Position numbers and translations under genes: made by a program
Assembly: GCA_964370625.1 (NCBI GenBank)
Contig: CAYJKB010000025.1
Location: 1-30,573 of the forward strand
Source: CAYJKB01 sp964370625
GTDB lineage: Bacteria > Bacillota > Clostridia > Oscillospirales > Butyricicoccaceae
DNA: 30,573 bases
Direction: 5' to 3'
Shown: positions 1-7,998 of the stretch, in pieces
Layout: each line of letters starts with the position of its first letter
Numbering within the stretch: the first letter of the stretch is position 1
Notes under the pieces: model-generated
What the model saw: only the letters and a program-made list of their open reading frames with translations
Database searches by the model: none
What the model was told of the DNA's origin: nothing

Positions 1-827
1 ATTTTTTGATGGATTATCTTATTTTATTATCTGTTTGCAAATTATGTGGTATGATAACAAGTCGTAAAAGAATTATTTTAGCATCACTTTTTGGTGCTAT
101 TTACAGTATATTTATGTTTTTTGAACCTCTATTTTTTGCATATACACTTCCCTTTTATATATTAAGTGGTGTTATTATAATATTAATCGCTTTTGGCTTA
201 TATCAAAGAGAAAATTTACTAAGATTATTTATTGCATTTTTCAGTGTTTCAGCATGTTTTTCAGGATTTATAATGGCATTATATTTTATGTTTGGTGGAA
301 TGATGGTAAGAAATGGGGTTTATTATATGGATATTGATTTTGGCCAAATTTTATGTGCAGCAATTTTATGTTATGGCGTTTGTTCTTTTGTGTTCAGCAA
401 ATATTTCAAACATGATATATCACAAACAAATGAATATGATGAAATCGAAATTTTTTTAGGCGATAGACAAATTAAAATCAAAGCTCTAATTGATACTGGC
501 AATGACCTTAAAGATAATTTAACAAATTTGCCTGTTATTATTATTGAAAAAAACATAGCTGCAATTTTATTTTCGCATAACTTGCTTCAAGTAATTTTCG
601 ATTTACATAGACGCCCTGCCTGTGAAGTTTTTGAAGATTTGCATGGTACAAAATATGGTAAATATTTTAGGCTTATCACTTATAATGCCTTAGGCTTAGA
701 AAATGCAATTCTACTTGCTTTTAAACCTGATAAAATATTGCGAAACAATAAATCATATGATGCAGTTGTTGCAATTAGTCCTAATCGTGTGACAAAGGGT
801 ATTTATTCTGCATTAATTGGAGTATAG
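1..827 (+). CDS. spoIIGA: Sigma-E processing peptidase SpoIIGA (5' end cut by window)
   Basis: Membrane-bound aspartic protease that removes the pro-sequence of sigma-E in the mother cell after asymmetric septation. The N-terminal half is a run of hydrophobic segments (about residues 1-130) and the C-terminal half is a soluble protease domain carrying the signature ALIDTGND near nt 483-506, equivalent to the LIDSGN active-site motif of B. subtilis SpoIIGA. The reading frame is open to the left edge: the residues FLMDYLILL match NFCFDALLLL about 12 residues into the B. subtilis protein, so the true start lies upstream of the window and the TTG at 6 or ATG at 9 are not the real starts. It ends 13 bases before sigE, the standard spoIIGA-sigE arrangement. 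Identification is firm from motif plus neighbour. Confidence 0.93.
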   Translation, partial: FLMDYLILLSVCKLCGMITSRKRIILASLFGAIYSIFMFFEPLFFAYTLPFYILSGVIIILIAFGLYQRENLLRLFIAFFSVSACFSGFIMALYFMFGGMMVRNGVYYMDIDFGQILCAAILCYGVCSFVFSKYFKHDISQTNEYDEIEIFLGDRQIKIKALIDTGNDLKDNLTNLPVIIIEKNIAAILFSHNLLQVIFDLHRRPACEVFEDLHGTKYGKYFRLITYNALGLENAILLAFKPDKILRNNKSYDAVVAISPNRVTKGIYSALIGV

Positions 828-840
828 GAAGGAAATTTTT

Positions 841-1554
841 ATGCATATTAAAATAATGAACAAATTCACCAGCATATTATATCATCTGGGTATTATTATT
901 CCTGATAATATTATGTATATAGGAGGTTCTGAAACATTGCCAGCACCTCTTACTTCTGAGGAGGAAGGTCGTTTGCTAAATCTTTATGAAAACGGAGATA
1001 AAAGTATTAGAAACATATTAATCGAACATAATTTAAGGCTTGTTGTTTATATTGCAAAACGTTTTGAAAATACAGGAATTAATATTGAAGATTTAATTTC
1101 TATTGGTACAATCGGTTTGATTAAAGGAATTAATACATATAGCACATCAAAAAATACAAAACTTGCAACATATGCTTCAAGGTGTATTGAAAATGAAATT
1201 TTAATGCATCTTAGAAAAGTATCAGGCCAAAAAACAGAAATTTCATTTGATGAACCACTAAATACAGATAGAGATGGAAACGAACTTTTATTATCTGATA
1301 TATTGGGAAATGGAGAAGATACTATCCTTAAAAGTATTGAAGATAGTGTTGATATTGAACTGCTTAAAAAAGCTGTAAACAGGTTAGCTCCACGTGAGAA
1401 AACGATAATTTCAATGCGTTTTGGTTTATATGGAATGGAAGAAAAAACACAAAAAGAAATCGCAGATTTGCTAGGCATTTCACAATCTTATATATCAAGA
1501 CTTGAAAAAAGAATTATTAAACGCATGGCAAAAGATATTAAAAAATGGACTTGA
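841..1554 (+). CDS. sigE: RNA polymerase sporulation sigma factor SigE (pro-sigma-E)
   Basis: Mother-cell sigma factor made as an inactive membrane-tethered precursor. The start at 841 (237 aa; B. subtilis 239 aa) is preferred over an in-frame ATG at 817 because AGGAAGGA lies just upstream of it. The first 25 or so residues form the amphipathic pro-sequence; the following YIGGSETLPAPL matches the region in which B. subtilis pro-sigma-E is cut, so cleavage is inferred near residues 25-26. Region 2 includes NLRLVVYIAKRFENTGINIED and ATYASRCIENEILMHLR; region 4 ends with GISQSYISRLEKRIIKRM. Co-transcribed with spoIIGA, its maturation protease. In B. subtilis this operon is driven from upstream by SigA with Spo0A~P; that promoter would be outside this window. 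Confidence 0.97.
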   Translation: MHIKIMNKFTSILYHLGIIIPDNIMYIGGSETLPAPLTSEEEGRLLNLYENGDKSIRNILIEHNLRLVVYIAKRFENTGINIEDLISIGTIGLIKGINTYSTSKNTKLATYASRCIENEILMHLRKVSGQKTEISFDEPLNTDRDGNELLLSDILGNGEDTILKSIEDSVDIELLKKAVNRLAPREKTIISMRFGLYGMEEKTQKEIADLLGISQSYISRLEKRIIKRMAKDIKKWT

Positions 1555-1624
1555 TATAGCATAAATATTATGAGAAATTTGTAGAACTTACGCAAAAAAT
1601 AAAAAATATATGTTCGTAAAATCA

Positions 1625-1653
1625 GAATTAAATTTAAAACTTAGGCAATACTC
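1625..1653 (+). promoter_or_regulatory. Candidate SigF/SigG-type promoter for sigG
   Basis: GGCAATACTC at 1644-1653 fits nine of ten positions of the B. subtilis SigF -10 pattern (GGNNANANTW); a weak -35 match GAATT lies at 1625-1629. It sits just upstream of the sigG leader hairpin. B. subtilis sigG is transcribed by SigF and then SigG, so a forespore promoter is expected here. The -35 fit is poor and the site is inferred. Confidence 0.4.
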
Positions 1654-1681
1654 CTACTATAGAAATTTATAGTTAGGAGGG
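1651..1681 (+). promoter_or_regulatory. Leader hairpin that hides the sigG ribosome-binding site
   Basis: Inverted repeat: CTCCTACTATA (1651-1661) pairs with TATAGTTAGGAG (1668-1679) as 6 plus 5 base pairs with one bulged T at 1673 and a 6-base loop. The right arm contains the Shine-Dalgarno core TAGGAGGG (1674-1681) for the TTG start at 1688, so the folded form would block initiation. A comparable leader hairpin is known to lower SigG translation in B. subtilis; here it is predicted from pairing only. Confidence 0.7.
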
Positions 1682-1687
1682 AATTTT

Positions 1688-2467
1688 TTGATAGGCAAAG
1701 TAGTAATTAGCAATGTTAATACTTCAAAACTTAAAGTGCTGAAAAATGCCGAAACTATGGAGCTTTTAAAACTTGCAAGAACTGGTGATAGCAATGCAAG
1801 ACAAGAGCTTATAAGTGGCAATTTGCGTTTAGTTTTAAGTCTTATTAAACGTTTTGGAGGACGCCAAGAACCTGTAGATGATTTATTTCAAGTGGGATGT
1901 ATTGGGCTTATTAAATCTATTGACAACTTTGATATTACTATGGATGTCCGTTTTTCAACTTATGCTGTACCTATGATTATAGGTGAAATCAGACGATATT
2001 TGCGAGATAATAGTACAATTCGTGTATCTCGTTCTATGCGTGACACAGCTTATCGTGCATTATCTGCTAAAGAAGAATTTATAAATAAAAATCAGCGAGA
2101 ACCTACAATAACTGAGCTTGCGAAAGTTTTAGAACTACCTTCTGAAGATGTTGTTTTTGCACTTGATGCTATAATGGAACCTATTTCACTTTTTGAGCCT
2201 GTGTTTTCAGAGGGTGGTGATAGTATTTGTGTTATGGATCAAGTGGGTGATATTAAAAACACTGACGAGAAATGGGTTGAAAAAATTGCTATAGGTCAAG
2301 CTATAGAAAAACTAACTAATAGAGAACAACACATTTTATCTCTAAGGTTTTACGAAGGGCGAACTCAAATGGAGGTTGCAACTGAAATTGGTATTAGTCA
2401 AGCGCAGGTATCAAGATTAGAGAAAAATGCACTTGCAAGAATTAAAAAGGATTTATATTCGTTGTAA
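1688..2467 (+). CDS. sigG: RNA polymerase forespore sigma factor SigG
   Basis: Late forespore-specific sigma factor (259 aa; B. subtilis 260 aa). Region 2 shows SGNLRLVLSLIKRF, DDLFQVGCIGLIKSIDNFD and FSTYAVPMIIGEIRRYLRD; region 3 has IRVSRSMRDTAYRAL; region 4 ends with GISQAQVSRLEKNALARIKK. The start is TTG at 1688: the predicted first residues (IGKVVISNVNTSKLKVLKN) line up with the B. subtilis N-terminus, a GGAGGG site is six bases upstream, and the next in-frame ATG is about 24 codons inside the conserved part. TTG plus the SD-masking hairpin suggests deliberately low translation. It lies 133 bases after sigE, the conserved order in Firmicutes. Confidence 0.97.
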   Translation: MIGKVVISNVNTSKLKVLKNAETMELLKLARTGDSNARQELISGNLRLVLSLIKRFGGRQEPVDDLFQVGCIGLIKSIDNFDITMDVRFSTYAVPMIIGEIRRYLRDNSTIRVSRSMRDTAYRALSAKEEFINKNQREPTITELAKVLELPSEDVVFALDAIMEPISLFEPVFSEGGDSICVMDQVGDIKNTDEKWVEKIAIGQAIEKLTNREQHILSLRFYEGRTQMEVATEIGISQAQVSRLEKNALARIKKDLYSL

Positions 2468-2480
2468 TTTTATATTTTAG

Positions 2481-2505
2481 GGTAGGGTTTAAAAATAACT
2501 CTACC
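2481..2505 (+). terminator. Probable terminator-like hairpin after sigG
   Basis: GGTAGGGTT (2481-2489) pairs with AACTCTACC (2497-2505), nine pairs including one G-T, around the loop TAAAAAT. It begins 13 bases after the sigG stop. No clean T-run follows (TTACGATTTTG), so it may be a weak terminator or an mRNA 3'-end stabiliser. Confidence 0.45.
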
Positions 2506-2551
2506 TTACGATTTTGCAGAGAGAAATTATAGAAATTTTGGTAATTTATAA

Positions 2552-2580
2552 TTGCATTTTATGCTTAGCTTATGTATAAT
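2552..2580 (+). promoter_or_regulatory. SigA-type promoter for the SLH surface protein
   Basis: TTGCAT (2552-2557), 17-base spacer, TATAAT (2575-2580). The transcript would start near 2587, giving a leader of about 30 bases with AAGGAGAT at 2603-2610 before the ATG at 2617. Confidence 0.75.
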
Positions 2581-2616
2581 AAGATTAGATAATTGCGATT
2601 ATAAGGAGATATTTTT

Positions 2617-5511
2617 ATGAAAATAAAAAAAATATTATGCGGTTTTTTGGCATCTATGCTTGTATTTTCACAAGGTTTGCAGATAACTTCTAGTGCTATA
2701 TATAGTGGGCATTCTGTTTATGCTACGGAAACAATAAATATCGAAGATGCTATAGTAACTATTGAAAATAACAATACAGCAATAGCCGATGGAAATGCTT
2801 TAGCTGGAGATGAACTTACTGCTAGTGTGTATGTTGGAGATAATTCTATTGATTTGGACAGTAATTATTCTGTTAAATATACATGGACAAATACAGCAAA
2901 TGAAGAACTTGGAACTGGCAATATCTATACAGTAAAATCTGGTGATGCAACTGCTGGTAGCGAGAACTCAATTACAGTTACAGCTAATATTTCAGCTATT
3001 TCTGGTAGTGCTGCTGCTGAAAAAAAAGCGTCTATTACAATTCCCGATGCATCTATTGTAGATTTAACTCCCGTAATTGTAACTTATACGCTTCATGAAG
3101 ATAAAGATGAAGATGGAAGAATTGGTGTTGGGGATATTCTTAAAATTTCCCATGATTTAAACGGTGTCCAAAAAAGTAATGGTGAACCATTACTTGAAGA
3201 AACTGAATATACTTATCAATATAAATGGGTAAACGGTAGTGATCAAATTGTTATAGCTCCATCTGGTGAAGATGCAACGCTTTACACTGTTAAAGCTTCA
3301 GATGCTGGAAAAATAATCAAAGCTAGAATTGAATTTTCACCTGTTGATGGAAGTGGAATTGAATTAACTGCTGACACTTCTAAAGAAGGAGTTTCCATAA
3401 ACACTAATACTCAATCAATTACAATCGATAACAGCCTTCAAATCCCGAAACATTTAAGTGGGACACTTTCCTTTATACAAGCACCTAATGCTGATGGAAT
3501 TTTTCATGCTGGTGAAACACTTAATGTTGAACCAAAATTTTCAAGCTCCATAGTACCTGTATATAAAGAGGATTATATCTATGAATGGACAGCAAATGGC
3601 GAAGTTATTACTGGTGTATCTAATGTTTCATATCAGATTCGTGAAGCTGATAGAGGAAAAACAATTCGAGCTGCTATAGTTGCTATGAATGATGAATATA
3701 CGGGCAGAATTGGTAACGAGGGAAATGGTATCACTGTAAAACCTGCACCTCCTGGAGTGCCAACTGAATTCACTGCTGTTGCCGGAAACAAGTTAGTTAA
3801 TTTAAGTTGGGTAAAGCCTGAGGATGACGGTGGCGCTGATGTTACATATGTTGTCACTTATATCCAATCTGGTAGTGTTACTAAAGAAGTTAGTACTGAT
3901 AAAACTTTGCTTTCTGTTGGAAGCCTTACAAATGCAAAAGAATATACTTTTTATCTTCAAGCTGAAAATTCTGAGGGAAAAAGCGAAACTGTTCAGCTAA
4001 CAGCGACACCCGATACTACATATAATATTACTTTAAGCTATAAAGATGCTGACGGTAAAGCACAAAAAATAACAGCTACTACTAATGCTGAGAAAACGCT
4101 TGAACCTGAATATTTAGTAGAGCCAATTGAAATCGATGGATTTAGATTTGATGGTTGGTATACAACTGCTACAGGTGGCACTGAAGTCGATGAAGACCAT
4201 AAATTTTCAGCGAATACTACAATTTATGCAATTTGGAAAAGTGAAGCTTTAGACGAAGTTGAATACGATATTGATGATGATATTTTAACTGCTGAAATTA
4301 TTCCAGAAGATGATACGAGTGGCAGTGTTACTACTAACAAAGTTGATGATAAAGAATTTGAAGCTGCTTTACAACTTGCAGAAGATGAAAAAGCTAGTAA
4401 TGATGATGTTGATGAGGCTATAGTTAAAATTGATGCTGATATGTCAAGCAAAGCTGATACAGTTAGAATTGAACTTGAACGAGAATCACTTACACTTTAT
4501 AGCAAAAGTAAGGTTGATGATTTACTTCTTGAAAATGATTTAGCTAATATCCATTTAGATAAAACAACTGTTACAACTCTTCTATCTCTACAAACTAAAA
4601 TCAAAGGTTATAAAGAAACTGATGAACTAACTTTTGAAATCAAGAAAGTAGATGTTGAAGATTTAACTCAAGAACAGGAACATGTTATCGGTGATAGACC
4701 TGTTTATTCACTGAAGGTATTTTCTGGAAATGATGACGACGATGTAATAACTGATTTTTCTGGCAAAACAATTACTGTTGTTTTCCATTATGAATTAGAC
4801 GGTGATGAAGAAGCTGAAGACATCCTTGTAACTTATGTTGATGAAGATGGTGAAATCGAAGAATTTGATACTGATGTTGATGAAAAAGAAGACACCGTTA
4901 CAGCTGAGGTTGATCATTTTTCTATTTTCTTTCTAGATAATATTGCTCAAACTACTAGCGATACATCTGATTGGAAAAACCCATTTTTAGATGTATTTAA
5001 TAGTGACTGGTTCTATGAGCAAGTAAAATATGTTAATCAAAATGGTTTATTCGATGGAACTTCTTATAATTCTTTCTCTCCTAATAGTAAAATGACACGT
5101 GCAATGGTAGTTACTGTACTGTGGAGACTTGATAGCGAGCCTTACGTTGCAACGACTACTATGTTTAATGATGTAAAATCGCTTGATTGGTATGCAACCG
5201 CTGTTTCTTGGTCTGTTAAAGAAGGAATTGCATCAGGGACTAGCCGAAATGCATTCACTCCAAATGGAGATATTACACGTGAACAACTTGTAACTATGCT
5301 TTATAGATATGCAGGCGGGCCTACTTATTCATCAGATGAGTATAACCCAAAAGATTTAGATGATATTTCATCTTGGGCAGATATTCCTATGCAATGGGCA
5401 ATTTCAAAAGGAATTTTAACTGGTTACAGTGATGGGACTGTTAAACCACAAGCAACAGCTACTCGTGCAGAAGTTGCAACTATCCTTATGAGATTTGATA
5501 TGAAATATTAA
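2617..5511 (+). CDS. Secreted S-layer-homology (SLH) surface protein with FN3 and InlB-type repeats
   Basis: 964-residue exported protein expected to sit on the cell wall. A signal peptide spans about residues 1-36 (KIKK, hydrophobic core, likely cut after SVYA). Residues about 40-375 hold several beta-rich, Ig-like or adhesin-like segments of similar design (for example YTWTN...GNIYTVKSGDATAG and YKWVN...LYTVKASDAGK). A fibronectin type III domain covers about 378-467 (VNLSWVKPEDDGGAD, YTFYLQAENSEG). A Listeria-Bacteroides InlB B-repeat follows at about 469-543 (GFRFDGWYTTATGG...IYAIWK). An acidic Asp/Glu-rich part leads to three C-terminal SLH domains at about 788-835, 849-900 and 914-964, which bind pyruvylated secondary wall polymers. 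No enzymatic motif is visible. Likely adhesin or wall structural protein; it has its own promoter and terminator. Confidence 0.85.
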   Translation: MKIKKILCGFLASMLVFSQGLQITSSAIYSGHSVYATETINIEDAIVTIENNNTAIADGNALAGDELTASVYVGDNSIDLDSNYSVKYTWTNTANEELGTGNIYTVKSGDATAGSENSITVTANISAISGSAAAEKKASITIPDASIVDLTPVIVTYTLHEDKDEDGRIGVGDILKISHDLNGVQKSNGEPLLEETEYTYQYKWVNGSDQIVIAPSGEDATLYTVKASDAGKIIKARIEFSPVDGSGIELTADTSKEGVSINTNTQSITIDNSLQIPKHLSGTLSFIQAPNADGIFHAGETLNVEPKFSSSIVPVYKEDYIYEWTANGEVITGVSNVSYQIREADRGKTIRAAIVAMNDEYTGRIGNEGNGITVKPAPPGVPTEFTAVAGNKLVNLSWVKPEDDGGADVTYVVTYIQSGSVTKEVSTDKTLLSVGSLTNAKEYTFYLQAENSEGKSETVQLTATPDTTYNITLSYKDADGKAQKITATTNAEKTLEPEYLVEPIEIDGFRFDGWYTTATGGTEVDEDHKFSANTTIYAIWKSEALDEVEYDIDDDILTAEIIPEDDTSGSVTTNKVDDKEFEAALQLAEDEKASNDDVDEAIVKIDADMSSKADTVRIELERESLTLYSKSKVDDLLLENDLANIHLDKTTVTTLLSLQTKIKGYKETDELTFEIKKVDVEDLTQEQEHVIGDRPVYSLKVFSGNDDDDVITDFSGKTITVVFHYELDGDEEAEDILVTYVDEDGEIEEFDTDVDEKEDTVTAEVDHFSIFFLDNIAQTTSDTSDWKNPFLDVFNSDWFYEQVKYVNQNGLFDGTSYNSFSPNSKMTRAMVVTVLWRLDSEPYVATTTMFNDVKSLDWYATAVSWSVKEGIASGTSRNAFTPNGDITREQLVTMLYRYAGGPTYSSDEYNPKDLDDISSWADIPMQWAISKGILTGYSDGTVKPQATATRAEVATILMRFDMKY

Positions 5512-5529
5512 TTCATCAAATTACACAAT

Positions 5530-5567
5530 AAACCTTACTGTATCCGTATGTTTACAGTAAGGTTTTT
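5530..5567 (+). terminator. Rho-independent terminator of the SLH protein gene
   Basis: AAACCTTACTGTA (5530-5542) pairs perfectly over 13 bases with TACAGTAAGGTTT (5553-5565) around a 10-base loop; the T-run covers 5563-5567. Confidence 0.9.
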
Positions 5568-5570
5568 ACA

Positions 5571-5599
5571 TTGTATTGAATATATTTATTTGGTATAAT
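5571..5599 (+). promoter_or_regulatory. SigA-type promoter of the lipoprotein gene
   Basis: TTGTAT (5571-5576), 17-base spacer, TATAAT (5594-5599) preceded by TGG, an extended -10. It begins four bases after the upstream terminator. Confidence 0.75.
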
Positions 5600-5637
5600 T
5601 AGATGTTAATATAAAATAAATAAAAAGAGGTAAAGAA

Positions 5638-6306
5638 ATGAAGAAATTTTTAAAAAGCTTAACACTCCTAGCATTAGTATTCACTATGATTATGTCTATG
5701 GCTGGATGTTCACTATTCGGTGGATTTGATGCTCAAACATTCATCACTGGCGAAATCGAATCAAATTATTTAAACATACACTCTGATGAATATCTTGCAA
5801 CTCTAGCAGATGCTTATACTATTGAAGAACTTGAAGCATACTACAATGATAATATGTCTATGATTGGTGAATATTTCTTAATTTATTTAGGTGCTGATAC
5901 TACTTCTGTTGCTCCTGAAACTCTAGAAAGAGCTACTACACTTTTCAAAAACATCTATTCAAATACAAAATTTGAAGTTTCTGAAGCTGTAAATACTGAC
6001 ACTGGTTATTCAGTAGACGTTACTATTTATCCAATTGATGTTATTGTTAATACAATTACAGATGCATATTTCACAGATCTATCTGATAGAATGCTTGCTG
6101 ATTCTGCTGTAATTGATATGACTGATGAACAACTAAACGAATACTTAATCAATGATTTACTTACAACTCTTGAAACAGCTTTAACTACAGTAGGCCATTT
6201 AGAGCCTCAAACATTTACTATGGTAATCACTGAAAAAGCTGAATACTATGAAGCAGATGAAAATACTTGGATTGAAATTGATGCTGCAATTCTTCCTTTA
6301 GAATAA
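5638..6306 (+). CDS. Putative lipoprotein of unknown function
   Basis: 222-residue exported lipoprotein. The N-terminus has KK, a hydrophobic core and the lipobox MAGC with the lipidated cysteine at residue 24, so it should be anchored to the outer face of the membrane. The mature part is acidic and mostly predicted helical (EIESNYLNIHSDEYLATLADAY, IDMTDEQLNEYLINDLLTTL), with a pattern also seen in uncharacterised clostridial lipoproteins (DUF-type), but I do not recognise a named family. It has its own promoter and a strong terminator, so it is monocistronic. RAGAGGTAAAG lies before the ATG. Function not assigned. Confidence 0.8.
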   Translation: MKKFLKSLTLLALVFTMIMSMAGCSLFGGFDAQTFITGEIESNYLNIHSDEYLATLADAYTIEELEAYYNDNMSMIGEYFLIYLGADTTSVAPETLERATTLFKNIYSNTKFEVSEAVNTDTGYSVDVTIYPIDVIVNTITDAYFTDLSDRMLADSAVIDMTDEQLNEYLINDLLTTLETALTTVGHLEPQTFTMVITEKAEYYEADENTWIEIDAAILPLE

Positions 6307-6320
6307 TAATTTAATTTTTT

Positions 6321-6352
6321 ATAGCGTGGCTTTAAAGTCACGCTATTTTTTT
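6321..6352 (+). terminator. Rho-independent terminator of the lipoprotein gene
   Basis: ATAGCGTGGC (6321-6330) pairs with GTCACGCTAT (6337-6346), one G-T pair, loop TTTAAA, followed by eight T residues. The U-tract favours plus-strand termination; the convergent minus-strand gene ends at 6351, so its stop codon overlaps the tail of this element. Confidence 0.9.
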
Positions 6353-6983
6353 ATTTAAGCTCAATATATCCATCATAAAATATTATACTTGTAAAAAAAA
6401 GTTCACTATCACACAGAATTTCATTAACTTTATTACCTAATTCTTCAAATAATATAGGACTTAATAAATCATCAGGAAATGAAATATCATTAAATAGCAC
6501 TTTACTTGGCGAAAAAATTAACAGCCCTGCATCAGGGTCTATATTTACATTAAAATTAACGTTTGTATCAAATTCATCAGGTAAACTTAATATTAATGCT
6601 GTAATAGCAAATGGAACATCATTCCATAGTGTTTTTACATATGAAATAAGTTTATCTTTTTTAATTTCACCCATCACACTAATAGTATCATCTGCAAATA
6701 TCTTCATCTCAATATCTTCAATCGGAAAGGTATTTGGAATACTTTGCGATATAAGTTTGCTTATTTGCTCATCTGTTATCACTATTTTTTTATTAGAAAC
6801 ATTAGTATTTTCATATTCTTTTAGTGTTACTGACTGTGTTTCTTGTTCTACAACCTTATTGTTTAAATATGGATTATGGTATGGTATCGGTTCATACATA
6901 AATATTTTTGCTATTAATATAATTGACACCATGAGAGACAGCGCTAAAATCAATGTATATATTGATTTTCTTAATTTTTCCAT
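6351..6983 (-). CDS. Membrane-anchored extracytoplasmic protein, unknown (possibly YpmS/DUF2140-like)
   Basis: 210 residues: a short cytoplasmic start (MEKLRKSIY), one transmembrane segment at about residues 9-28, then an extracytoplasmic domain. That domain contains ITDEQISKLISQSIP followed by short beta-strands (DIEMKIFADDTISVMGEI, LLIFSPSKVLFNDISFP) and a C-terminal helix plus strand. The order TM, 'lysine/threonine-rich linker, helix, long beta sheet' recalls the YpmS (DUF2140) group of small Firmicute membrane proteins, but this is a weak resemblance by eye. It lies 56 bases after the stomatin-like gene on the same strand, with its ribosome site AGGTGA buried in a large hairpin (see separate entry). 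No function assigned. Confidence 0.7.
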   Translation of the reverse strand: MEKLRKSIYTLILALSLMVSIILIAKIFMYEPIPYHNPYLNNKVVEQETQSVTLKEYENTNVSNKKIVITDEQISKLISQSIPNTFPIEDIEMKIFADDTISVMGEIKKDKLISYVKTLWNDVPFAITALILSLPDEFDTNVNFNVNIDPDAGLLIFSPSKVLFNDISFPDDLLSPILFEELGNKVNEILCDSELFFTSIIFYDGYIELK

Positions 6984-6987
6984 AAGG

Positions 6988-7035
6988 AAATCACCTACCT
7001 ATTATCATTCTTTTTAGATAATATGTAGGTGATTT
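6988..7035 (-). promoter_or_regulatory. Large intergenic hairpin covering the ribosome site of the 6351-6983 gene
   Basis: Plus-strand AAATCACCTAC (6988-6998) pairs over 11 bases with GTAGGTGATTT (7025-7035); after one mismatch, TATTATC (7000-7006) pairs with GATAATA (7017-7023), loop of 10. Read on the minus strand, the only SD-like sequence of the downstream gene (AGGTGA, seven bases before its ATG) lies in the 3' arm. There is no U-tract after the hairpin on either strand, so it looks less like a terminator than a translation or mRNA-processing element. Confidence 0.65.
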
Positions 7036-7039
7036 TAAT

Positions 7040-7978
7040 TTAATTACTATTTTTTATTTTTTCTGCTATAGACTCTTGTTTTTCTGCTGGCTTATCATCT
7101 ACTACAAGTTCTTTAAATGATGTAGCAAGTCCTGCAAGGCTTTGAATTTCTGATGGAATAATTATTTTAGTAGCTTTACCATCAGCAGCTTTTGCAAATG
7201 CTTCTAAAGCTTTGATTTTAATAATTTGCTCTGTAGGATTTGCCGTGTTTAGCATTTCGATAGAATCTGCTAAAGCTTTTTGCACAGTTAGAAGTGCTGT
7301 TGCTTCCCCTTCAGCCTCTTTAATTTTAGATAATCTAATCGCTTCTGCACGAAGAACAGTTGCTTCTTTTTCACCTTCAGCTACAAGGATAGAAGATTGT
7401 TTTCTACCTTCTGCCATAAGAATAGATTCTCGACGTTCACGTTCAGCTTTCATTTGTTTTTCCATTGCTTCTTGAATAGCATGTGGAGGAATAATATTTT
7501 TAAGTTCAACACGATTTACTTTAATGCCCCATGCATCAGTTGCTTCGTCTAGAATTGCACGCATTTTTGTATTAATAATATCACGTGAAGTTAGCGTTTG
7601 GTCAAGCTCTAAATCACCAATGATGTTACGAAGTGTTGTTGCTGTTAAATTTTCAATGGCAGCAATCGGATTTTCAATTCCATAAGTATATAGTTTTGGG
7701 TCTGTAACTTGGAAATACACAACTGTATCAATTTGCATTGTTACATTATCTTTTGTGATAACTGGTTGTGGTGGAAAATCTACAACTTGCTCTTTCAATG
7801 TGATTTTTCTTGAAATTTTTTCAAATAATGGAATTTTAAAGTGTAGACCTGTATTCCACGTCATATGATATGTGCCTAAGCGTTCTATAACATATGCTTT
7901 TGCCTGTGGAACAATTACGATATTAAGCGAAACAATTATTACTATAAAAAGAATTAATCCTCCAATAATATATTCCAT
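7040..7978 (-). CDS. SPFH/stomatin-like membrane protease-associated protein (QmcA/YbbK family)
   Basis: 312-residue flotillin/stomatin-type scaffold. One N-terminal transmembrane segment (about residues 3-22), then the SPFH/Band 7 domain (about 20-180: VPQAKAYVIERLGTYHMTWNTGLHF, VVDFPPQPVITKDNVTMQIDTVVYFQV), then a charged Ala/Glu-rich coiled coil (about 170-240: RERRESILMAEGRKQSSILVAEGEKEA, kept here as motifs in part), and a variable tail. Family members form large membrane rings and affect membrane quality control. The NfeD-like gene lies 20 bases upstream on the same strand, the universally conserved NfeD-stomatin pairing, so the two proteins probably act as a complex. SD GAGAGGG lies before the ATG. 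Confidence 0.92.
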   Translation of the reverse strand: MEYIIGGLILFIVIIVSLNIVIVPQAKAYVIERLGTYHMTWNTGLHFKIPLFEKISRKITLKEQVVDFPPQPVITKDNVTMQIDTVVYFQVTDPKLYTYGIENPIAAIENLTATTLRNIIGDLELDQTLTSRDIINTKMRAILDEATDAWGIKVNRVELKNIIPPHAIQEAMEKQMKAERERRESILMAEGRKQSSILVAEGEKEATVLRAEAIRLSKIKEAEGEATALLTVQKALADSIEMLNTANPTEQIIKIKALEAFAKAADGKATKIIIPSEIQSLAGLATSFKELVVDDKPAEKQESIAEKIKNSN

Positions 7979-7998
7979 ACCTTAAACCCTCTCATTTC

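Noticed and set aside
817..840. Upstream in-frame ATG of sigE at 817
   Set aside because: Overlaps the spoIIGA end, lacks an SD of its own, and adds residues absent from the SigE family; AGGAAGGA favours 841.
1047..1478. 143-codon open frame on the minus strand opposite sigE
   Set aside because: Lies wholly inside the conserved sigE gene, has no SD and encodes a Ser/Phe-rich sequence typical of an antisense shadow.
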